Below, piece after piece: positions 55,201 to 64,000 of a DNA stretch of 64,000 bases; the first letter of the stretch is position 1; the number at the start of each line of letters is the position of its first letter. The notes beneath the pieces are model-generated. The model was not told where the DNA came from. It searched no databases and saw only the letters and a program-made list of their open reading frames with translations. Source of the stretch: Volvox africanus (Eukaryota; Chlorophyta; Chlorophyceae; Chlamydomonadales; Volvocaceae); contig BSDZ01000003.1 in NCBI GenBank assembly GCA_030268105.1, positions 6,720,501-6,784,500 of the forward strand, read 5' to 3'. Both the position numbers and the translations under genes were made by a program.

Positions 55201-57267
55201 GACAACACACGCATTTCTCCTGACCCTGGGGCCCCGGTTACAACTTTGGTATCGTGGGAAGCAAGGGCCGGCAAAGTCGACTTCCTCGAAGGTGGCCGGC
55301 AAGGGCTGGTCAGCACACTCGGCTCAATATATGATATAATTAACGAGTCAGCCTCATGCTCCATTCCGTTTTTTGAAAAGAAAGTTCTCGCCGTTTCTAA
55401 AGCCGAGCATGATGGGGCCATGATACCTTAGGTGCAAAAAGATAATTCGCTGCATTTGCGCCTTTTCGCTGATTGTAGGTTGAGCAGCTGCAAAACTTGT
55501 CACAAGCTCAAGGAGGGGCCAGGGTAAGGGCCGCCGGGGGGTAGGCTGAAGTGCTTCGAGGGGCAAGGGGTTAATCGGGCAAGGACTGGTCGGGTCCACC
55601 TTTAGGAACACTTCTGTGATGTTAAGCATGTGAGCCTCAAATTGGATCGTGTGCATCTATCTTGTCGTAATGTGGGACAGTTTATGTAAGACATATTATT
55701 TTCGTCTCTAATTACCTTTGTAACACTCACGAAGAGTGTCATCAGAGGTTGCGGGGCGTAACACTCCGTCTGCCATTTTGGAGCCCTCCTGATAATCCGG
55801 TAACCACCCTTCCCCTTTGCATGGCACATTCGTCCACACCACCATCACCACCACTAATTAAAACAACAACTTCTTTTGCAGACCGCCGCCAGCTTCCTGA
55901 TGCCAGCCAGAGAGCGGAGCAACGCGCAAGTCCGGATGGGTATGGGCGGTGGAGGCGGGCCCGGTGGCGGAGGCAGTAACAGCCAGCTGCATTATACTAG
56001 CAGTGCCGGGGCCATCGCTACCTCACCGTTCATATCATCGCATACGACTGGGCCGCAGGTGTGTGCCTTGTCAGGCGGTTGGTCTCATGTTATGGCAAAA
56101 GCGTTGGCTGCTGTTGTCTGGTGCCTGGGAAGTAGGTGTGGGTTTTGCGGGAGGGGGCGACGGAAGGACATCCGCGACGGGTCCATGTGTGAAGCCCGAG
56201 AGAGAGGACATTAGCTGTCGGGATACGAATTGCTGTCTTAGCAGTTCTACACATCTCGCCGCCTTCTTTTCACGTTGCGTCGCACTCCAGGATTGCGCGT
56301 CTCCTCCACTGGCAACACAGTCCCTCGGTGCGTCTCAAAACATACAAAATCACACTGAATGCACACGCTTGGTGGGTTTTTCCTCTCCAAATGCGGCTCT
56401 CCGTGCCTCTCTCGAAACACCTTCCCCATTTTCGTTCCCTCCATGCTTCAACCTCATGTGGATCGCGTGCCTTTCCCCCTCCCCCTCCCCTTCCCCAGGG
56501 CGGACTTCTGATGCTGCCTGGTCACCAGGCATCGGAGGCCTCTACGCACCCTTTCCAAGCCCACCCCGCCATTGGCGGCCCTCTGCATCTGCAGGTGGGG
56601 CGAGAGGCCGGCTTCAGACGCGGGTAGGGATGTGAACGGGCTTCTGGGCAGGGATATGCATGACAGGCGCAGGGCCCAGGTATGAACAGGTTAAGGGGGG
56701 CGGGCGATGCTTGTGCACTATAGATTCCATGGAGCGGTGCGGTGGATCAGATGCTGAATCAGGTCGCACAGCCCGCCGGCGCGACTGCTCCGAATACGAG
56801 TCCTGGTTGCAAATGTTGCCCGGGTTCCGAATTACGGCTTGTCCACTTTGGAGAGAAGGGGGCTTCTTTTACAAACAATCGTTACTGATGTTCAGGTATA
56901 TCCTTCTTTCGTTACCTTTTAAACTTCAAAAGCTTAACATCGTGGATGCGGGTGTGATTGTTGTTTCATTCTTCTTGATCAGGTGATCAAGCAAAGCAGC
57001 CTGTATGATGTCGGTGGTGGCGGCGGCGGTGGCAGCAGCAACGGCCGCGACCTCCGGGATACAGTCGGCATGCGCCACGGCGGCGGTGGGGGCGGTAGCG
57101 GTGCCGCTCATGACGCTGACGGCTACGCCGGCACGGGTATGGATGCCACCCTAGAGCACATGATTAATTCTCGAGCCATGCGAGGCGAGTACGACCTTCC
57201 CTTGGAGTTGCTGCTGCCGGAGGGCGGAACCAAGGGCAGCGGCGTTGGCATGTCGATGCCCCACTAA
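52249..57267 (+). CDS. Glutamine/glycine-rich nuclear-type protein with a bHLH-like segment and coiled coil, 9 exons
   Basis: Function unproven; possibly a transcription regulator. Exons: 52249-52865, 53110-53281, 53527-53832, 54063-54299, 54683-55060, 55479-55523, 55882-56058, 56499-56594, 56983-57267; all junctions keep phase, 770 residues. The N-terminus has Gln/Tyr runs and an acidic block (LEENNNDENDERDGHDLDDG) followed by KRSRTRR. Exon 2 and the start of exon 3 read KEDERRLAEECKLLGPLL, a short Gly/Lys loop, DKSRLTLAKIVRGI and ALKSKLAAID, with the spacing of helix-loop-helix domains (basic run, helix 1, loop with DK, helix 2), but it is divergent. A heptad-like helix follows (MEKLQRENLELRGEMYSLRM, about residues 331-365). 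The rest is Gly/Met/Pro/Ser-rich low complexity with repeated IPQ, LQAQ, GPQ and HLQ exon ends. The gene model is good; the domain assignment is weak, and no named orthologue is recognised. Confidence 0.75.
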
Positions 57268-59753
57268 AACACGCATGACATACTCAGAAACAATTAGCGG
57301 TCCCGGTGCCTCCACCGGTTTGCCCCTGATCCTGAACTTAACGTCGTCCTCCAGAGCAGATCTGTCAATCAATAAAGCGGAGCGGCGCCCTGAGCGCTAT
57401 AGTGTGTGGGAGGGCGTGTTTGTCCTTGCTGCCATCGACAACCTGCCTTGCAGAACAAGATGTTGTGATGGTGATCCTGAGAATGGCGGCGGTGACGACA
57501 ATAACGGCAGTGACGACCATGACAGTGACGATGTCAGCGGCGGTGACGATGTTGACGGCGATGACGATGTTGACGGCGGTGACGATGTTGACGGCGATGA
57601 CGATGTTGACGGCGGTGACGATGTTGACGGCGGTGACGACGGCAATGCCGTTTCCACCACAGGAACACCCAATTTGGGTGTTCCCTGTGTCAGGATCTCC
57701 TGTGACCCCGACGTCGCCGGTCAGGCAACCGTGCGTCCTCGCTTCGGGCAGACCGTCTTTAATACCTATTATATTCCGTTTTCCATTTCCCACGCCCCGA
57801 CATGACCAGCAAGTACGAACATACCGGCACATAGGCCCCGTTTAACGGCGGCTACACAGGGCCGAGCCGTACGGTAGGAAGGCTTCCCTCCTCCCGAGCT
57901 GCCCATTAAGTAGCAGTAAAGCTCCTTCACAAGTTTTGGACGCATGAGATGTGGAAACAGGTTTGGTTTGTGTATGAAAATTCAATCTTTGAATTGATGT
58001 TGGACATTTGCCCTTCCCGAATCCCCCCCCCCAAGTGTTTGTTTTGGGCAGGCGTAAGCGTGGGGATGGCTATGGGCAGACAGTACGGCGATTTATGACT
58101 GTGCTTTGTCGTCTGGGTGGATGATGATATTGGGTGTGCTGTGACTGTCAATGTGGCTGGGCGGCGGGAGTGTGAGGCAGCTGCATGCACGGCGGGTTGG
58201 TCTGGCTGGTACGTGTCCTTTCCTCCTTCCACCCTCCCCATTGTTCACCCAGCCCTTCTTCTTGGACTTGAGGGTCACGCGCATACTGTCATGCTGTTCA
58301 CCTCATTTAAAGCAGAGATTCGTTAATGGCAAGGTGGTAAGGAGAGGACCGATACGGTGGTAATAGAGGTACAAAGGGAGGTTGATCACGAATTGTTGCG
58401 GCCTCCGTAAGGACAGGAGGATCCACGCAGACCAAAGAGCAGTGACACCTACATGGTATGAGGTGGGCGGCGTGGCTGTATGACGTCTGTGCGGTCTCGC
58501 TGTGTGCACTTCGCAGGTGCAGTGGTGGTGGTGGTGGTTTGTACTCCACTCGTCGTGTTGGTTTTCGTCAGGGGCTCGGAAACGGAAGCCTCTATCCTTG
58601 CTTGCTTGAGGGAGGGCGCGTAGTGGTGGCGCTGTAGCTTTGGTTGTAGCTTTGGCCGGCTGCCTGGAAAGGGAACCCCCCCTGCCCCTTTTCACTCCAC
58701 CCACGGTCGGGGGCTTTTGCGGCTCTCCGTTGTGCCTCACTTTGAGAATGATTTGGACCCACTTGGATGTAACAGGTTTTGAGTAAAAAAACAAAAAAAC
58801 AAATGGAATGTGGCATTATTGCATTACCTTAAACGGTGTCTCCTCAAACATACACACATTGCGTTTTGGCAAATAGACGGGCTAATGAGCACGAGAGACG
58901 GAAGAAGCAGAAGGTACTATGTGGTTTTCGCGATGTGAGCCTTTGTAAGATATTTTGCGGTATTTGATGTAGGTTGTGGAAAAAGGAGACGTACGGAGGG
59001 GGCAGTATGTGTACCAAAAGCGGCGAATTGACGGCGGAGTAAGTTTGGTGGTGCATGTTTATGTGCAGGAAGCGCAGTCAGGCGCGAGAAGGGAGGTGAG
59101 AGAAAGGGAATCTTTCTCTTTCTCATTCTGTCAGCCAAAGAAGGTAACTTAAATGGCTATTATAATCGAGTTTTATTTCACCAATTTCGATCCCATATCG
59201 TTTTTTTCCTCAATCCTGCTAACTTGAGGAGGGAGAGAGAGCGTAACCGTCTCCTAACCCTTTACTGTTCTGCGTCGTGAGCTGCGCTGAGCAGCACTGG
59301 AGAGCAGAAAATCGTTTTACATGTCAACACATACGTGCTACCCGTCAACACACACAGGTTAAGGTGCCACGAATCGTGTGCAACTCCCTCCAAACGGTAC
59401 CCTGATCCCCTTACTCATCCCAAACTGCAAAACACGAATGTGGTCACACGCATCCACCTCTACACTAGCGCTTCACACCTACTTATTGAGTCGTCATCGT
59501 CCTACGACTACGTGCCTCTCATCCAGAAGCTCACCCGCATGAGTGCCTAACACCGCCACCCCGCACACTGACCTATCTGACGCTTACTTTCATCAACGAA
59601 CAAAATCAACCCAGTCACCCGAAGGGGGGCATCTGCCCTTTGCTCAGATGGCATTATGATGATATGGCCCTCTGCGCAAGAAGCCCCCCTCAATTCCCAC
59701 CTGACCCTTTCGTTGAAGGGTCTCTCGTCCCTTATCCTTCCCTCTTCCATCCC
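57268..59753. other. Gene-free stretch with an 18-bp minisatellite
   Basis: Between the convergent ends of the Q/G-rich gene and the OPR gene, so mostly 3' UTR and spacer. The minisatellite is listed separately. GTGGTG repeats occur near 58520-58540. A TGTAA on the minus strand at 59317-59321 may end the OPR transcript. No gene seen. Confidence 0.5.
57532..57642 (+). repeat. 18-bp GACGGCGRTGACGATGTT minisatellite
   Basis: About six copies of an 18-bp unit, flanked by more degenerate copies from about 57484. It is open in more than one frame (Asp/Val/Gly on plus), because its unit length is a multiple of three, but it lies after the stop of the upstream gene and has no coding support. Confidence 0.93.
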
Positions 59754-62700
59754 TCATCCGCTCCTGGGCTCCCCTTCCGGTGCGTCCAGCAACCCGAGGA
59801 GCCCCCACGCCGCCTTCAACCTGGATTGCGTCCCCTCACTCGAAGCCCCAAACAACACATATTTCTCGTCGCCATCACCACCACGAGTCCATTCCGCTAG
59901 GCCCACCATCACCCCAACCCCGCCCCCCTCCACTCCCACCTCTCCCTCCAATTCCCACATCCGCTGCCTCGCTGCCGCCAACCACTTCTCCACGGGGCGG
60001 TGATCCGGCCCAACCTCCGTCCAGGTCTCTAAAAGCATTCCGAGATGGTGAAGCTCGAGGGACGGCAGTGCCGGTGACAATGCCGTGGCACAGGCAGTGA
60101 CCCATGGGACCGCCGGCGTGTAACGGAGCCGTGCCAGTGCCCAGACGGTGCCCACCAGCAATGGCAGCTTTAGAACCTCCAGAGCGCTGGGGACACGGGA
60201 GGGTGGCGAGTCCGCGCCCTCACCAGCTTCACTAGCGCCAGCCGCACCGATGCGTTTACCCCTGCAACTCGCGCGGCCACCACTTGCGCCTGCAGCACCG
60301 CGGCCACTTTTACGACTCGTGCTGTTGCAATTGACCTTGGCTTTCAGCTGATCGCCACGGCTCTCAAAGCCCCGAAGCCCTCTAATTGACCCCATGGGTA
60401 CGGATGTGGATGTAGGTGCGGAAACGGAAGAAGCTGGCACGGAATGGGACGCCAATGGGACTGTTCCGTTGCCGGCTGCCGTACACGCTCCGGCGGGAGA
60501 TGCCGCCGCTACGGTCGCGACAGCTGCTACCGTCGCCGCGCCGGAAGCCCCGACCGACAGATCCTGATCCGGATTCAAGCTGAGATCCAAATCCAGTCGG
60601 AGGAGTTTCAGATCTGCCAGTAGCTTGGACAATAGTTCCGGACTCACCTGCGGTGTAACGTGAAATCCCGGGGGGGTTGAACGTGTGTGTATGTTTATGT
60701 GTAAGTGTGTAGGATAGGGGGGTACATCACCCGTGGCCACTAACCTGGCAGTCCCTACCTTCCCCAGTGTTTCGGGGCACCCTAATCCAGTCTCCCATGC
60801 CGACTTCTCCGAAATCAGTGGTTTTCCCAGGTTCAGCACCCACCACCAGCATCCAGCGGAATCTGCCGAATCAACTAAGGCGTCAACTCCGCTACTGGTC
60901 AGCCTGCGGGTCACTTTAATTGGGGTCGTCACCGTCCATCGACATGGGGGCACCCTGCCCTTAACTTTAGGGTCTTTGGCCCGCTCTTGGTCGGGGTAGA
61001 ACCTGGAACTGTGAGTGTATGTGTATGTGTAAGTGTATGTGAGGGGATGTTTATTGAACGAGTCGACCAAACGGAGTGAGCGCCACTTGATCGACGCACC
61101 TTGGCTAGGATCACAGCCGAACGCAATTTGCCCTTTATTTTATGATTATTTATAATATAATATAATATAATATAATATAATATAATATAATATAATATAA
61201 TATAATATAATATAATATAATATAATATAATATAATATAATATAATATAATATAATATAATATAATATAATATAATATAATATAATATAATATAATATAA
61301 TATAATATAATATAATATAATATAATATAATATAATATAATATAATATAATATAATATAATATAATATAATATAATATAATATAATATAATATAATATAA
61401 TATAATATAATATAATATAATATAATATATAATATAATATAATATAATATAATATAATATATAATCATTGTTCTTCGCGTATGAATCTATTACCTCTTCC
61501 CTGCCTCACACTTTCCCCAGAGTTCAAAAACACAAAACTCACCATACGGCCCATGCGCGCCAGGCCGTACACAATCTTGGCTAGGTCTGCCGTACTAGGT
61601 GTACGGCCAGTCACGGCGCCACGTACGAGCGAGTTGACCAACGGCAAGGGGGGACGACATCCGACCTCCCCTAAGAAGCCAACCAGGTGGGAGAGCTGCG
61701 GGGAGAGAGGGGAGGAAGAGGGGCAGAGGAAGGAGCGAACTCAGGAGGTTGAAGGGCGTCATGGGTGCCGACTAGACTATCAAATAGCTCAAAGAGAAAG
61801 GGCGCACCAGACAGACACCACTAGCGTTATCCTGTGAATGTTGTTTCCTTAAATGGGTCGTCATTAAAGATAAAAAAAATAAACTAAACACCAAAATCAC
61901 AAACCATAAATGAAATTACATCACCATTTGAAGAATAAAAACTCATTTGAATAGATTTGTCGTACCCGGTAGAGTCCGTTTTGGTCAAACCTTGTACCCA
62001 GCCCAATTTGGATTCGGATTGCTCACCTGAAACGGGGGTATGTCCGGCAGTCGGGCGCTCAGTTGCCTAACTAGGGCCCCTTGCCAGTGCGGTCCAGGGG
62101 AATGCCGCCAGTGGGCGAACGCCGAGATGCCCCGGTATAAATCCACCGGCTGCAGAGGGAAGGGAGGGAGTGCAGTGGGCAGTATAAACGGTGGATCCCG
62201 TACCCCTCGTCGTACACTCCCGTATGTTTCTATTCTTAAGGGGGCATGTCTGTTAAAATTCTCCATTCCACGTTCATACCTACTTCCCCTGTTCCCCCCA
62301 TTCCCTTTCACCACCATGCCATCAACAACGTCAACAGCAGCAGCTCACCGTGCTACGGTCCATGTTCTGCAGCCACTCGCCCTCCGCCCGCGCCAACCAT
62401 TCCCGCTCTGGAACCATGCCCGGCAAGCGAGATGTGCCGTACAGCAGCGTCGCCAGCTCGCTTACGCTCATATGCGGCATGCCGTGCCAGCAGCGCTCCA
62501 GGAAGGCCGCCCTCCACGCGGCATCAGGAGCTAACCCGAGGCGGTGGAGCGACCATGCCGTACTGCTCAGGGCCTAGCAAGAATCGGTAATATACAATCC
62601 ACGAATTGAAAAAATGAAAACCTATTTTATTTACTTTATTAATTTCTTTATTTGGGAAGTTAAAAATGGAAAGTATCAAAATGAAAAAGGATGTTATTAT

Positions 62701-64000
62701 AATAGAGGGCTTGAAAGAAATCCCCAAAATTCCTGAATGAACCGCCTCTATTTCCCCTTTCCCCCCGTTTCCCCTCACCGCTGGCGGACAGCTTGACAGG
62801 CCGTGTAAGGACGCTGCCATTAACGCAGTGACCAGAGCTGGGGGCAACTCCAGCCGCAATTCGGCTGCGGCGTGAAGAATGTTGGCCAAGGCCTGCAAAA
62901 CATAGACACATAACGTAATAAATTACATTAAACAAGACATGGAAAAGGAAATAATATTAGCAACAGCCGCGGGGTCTTCAACGCCCACCCTGGGATCCTG
63001 ACGGCCAGCGTCTCCTTCCCTCAAGATGCCGCCCATTGACGCTCCATCCTCCAAAGGAGAGGGGGAGGGGTAGATGGAGGGAGGAGCTCCTGCCTGCAGC
63101 TTGCTGAGCAGCTCCCGCCAGTACCGGCGCATGAAGGTACTCCAGGGGGGCCGGTGCCGTATCACCGCTAACGCGTAAAGGGCAGTGGCGAGCTGGCGGA
63201 TGTCCAGGGAGGGCAGTCGCCGGTAAAGCTCGGGCAGCACCGCTTTCGTAAGCCAGGGCTGGAAGGCATCCTTAGGAAGGCAGTAGTTGAGGGGCAGGGA
63301 GGAATGGGAAGGGGACTGAGCGGCGGAAGCTACAATTGCAACTACGGTTTACCGTTGCCGTTATAGTTACAGTTATGGTTATGGTAGGGTTAAAGGTATA
63401 CAGGTAGAGTAAAACGCGGAATAGACAAGCGACTTTCAACCGGCTTCAAACCCCCATTGGGCGACCAGGTCCCTTTTCGCCGGGAGACCGGCTGGGAAGA
63501 GGTTTACCGATGTACGGAACCAACTTGCAGATGGACGGAAAGACAGACACACAGACAGACAAAAAACGGAAAGACGAACAGAGACAGACAGACAGACAGA
63601 CAGACCCTGACACACACAAACAGACCGTTCGACAGACCTGACAGATTTGAGCGTTGGCGGTGAGTTTTGCCACCCCCCACATGTAGACCACCAGGCCCTG
63701 TGCGCTGAACACGTGCAGGTGGGCAGCGCCGTACCTGCAAGGAAGAAGTAAGCTGCATGCCTTGCGGAAAACACAAGATAAATGAAACCTGATCCTCACA
63801 AGGCATCGTCAGAAGACCGTAACATCAGCGCATTATCCGTTAGGGGTCCTTCCCACCTCCTCTTTACCCCCCCCCCGTCCCTCACCCCCGCAGGCCGTCA
63901 AGCAGATGCTCCGGGAGCCGCATGCCCAACTTGGCAGCACCCTGCGGCGTACGGAAAGGGATTTGACCCCAGGACTTGAAAGTGCACACAAATATCGTTC
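59754..64000 (-). CDS. OPR (octotricopeptide-repeat)-type organelle RNA-binding protein, C-terminal part (5' end outside window)
   Basis: OPR proteins of green algae bind specific organellar transcripts and control their stability, splicing or translation. Supported exons in order: about 63945-63895, 63736-63655, 63245 to about 62990, 62892-62779, 62573-62349, 62149-62027, 61695-61543, 60647-59754. Helical repeat signatures recur about every 38 residues: LATALYALAVIRHRPPWSTF, ALANILHAAAELRLELPPAL, STAWSLHRLGLAPDAAW, LATLLYGTSRL, TADLAKIVYGLARMG and LVGTVWALARLRYTPAVPWV. The latter is followed by HRPVEKWLAAARQRM, close to the PPPEKWL-type OPR motif. A spacer of Ala/Ser/Gly interrupts the last exon (about 60170-60590). 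The stop is at 59754-59756. Alternatives are FASTK/RAP-type relatives, which share this repeat style. The first two exons and the target RNA are uncertain. Confidence 0.78.
60707..61009 (+). repeat. 304-bp dispersed repeat, copy 2 (in OPR gene intron)
   Basis: Inverted partner of 10325-10628, about 96% identical. It lies in the intron 60648-61542 of the OPR gene. On the minus strand it is open without stops, while copy 1 has three TGA codons in the same frame. Confidence 0.9.
61150..61466 (+). repeat. (AATAT)n pentanucleotide array in OPR gene intron
   Basis: About 60 nearly perfect TAATA/AATAT units over 310 bp, directly beside repeat copy 2 in the same intron. Same unit as the array at 38180-38330. 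Confidence 0.97.

Noticed and set aside
60733..60999. 88-codon frame MATNLAVPTFP... as a protein-coding gene (also at 10335-10601)
   Set aside because: It is contained in the 304-bp dispersed repeat, both copies are intronic, and no protein family is recognised; treated as repeat sequence.
60929..61468. 179-codon frame of Ile/Leu/Tyr on the minus strand
   Set aside because: Translation of the AATAT array, intronic.

Overview
The window looks like nuclear DNA from a volvocine green alga (Volvox, or a close relative in the Chlamydomonas/Gonium/Eudorina group). Four things support this. The outer-arm dynein intermediate chain is nearly identical in character to Chlamydomonas ODA6/IC2. A divergent H2B/H2A pair has hairpin 3' ends rather than poly(A)-type ends. 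The genes have many short GT-AG exons. There is an octotricopeptide (OPR)-type protein, and simple repeats are plentiful. There are no bacterial operons, CRISPR arrays or phage genes. All spliced models are read by eye: each junction was chosen so that GT/AG, phase and family similarity agree, but there is no transcript evidence. || Layout, left to right: 3' end of the exosome nuclease DIS3 (+, 1-2761); a gene-free stretch; histones H2B (-) and H2A (+) sharing a 229-bp promoter region (5.8-7.0 kb); a 17-exon gene for the cleavage-stimulation factor CSTF77 (-, 9.2-19.1 kb); an intronless ODA6 gene (+, 19.9-21.6 kb); a gene-free stretch; TIM50 (-) and a sugar-phosphate/nucleotide-sugar-type translocator (+) diverging from 26.8/27.2 kb; plastid co-chaperonin CPN20 (-, 32.8-34.4 kb); a 19-exon MscS-like mechanosensitive channel (-, 36.1-45.9 kb); RNA polymerase II subunit RPB9 (-) and TATA-binding protein TBP (+) diverging from 47.1/47.7 kb; a 9-exon glutamine/glycine-rich protein with a weak bHLH-like segment (+, 52.2-57.3 kb); and the 3' part of an OPR-type gene (-) that runs off the right edge (59.8-64.0 kb). 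|| The genes are mostly housekeeping and unrelated to each other, although RNA/transcription functions are well represented (DIS3, CSTF77, RPB9, TBP, histones, OPR). I did not find a new defence or mobile system. The most interesting signals are: an intronless ODA6 in an intron-rich setting; a 304-bp repeat present twice (about 96% identical) inside two different introns; a 12-bp palindrome GACCCRYGGGTC that recurs far more often than chance; a TBP with a 128-residue proline-rich C-terminal tail; an RPB9 lacking one canonical zinc cysteine; an EF-hand-like loop in the MscS channel; and introns made almost wholly of pentanucleotide repeats.
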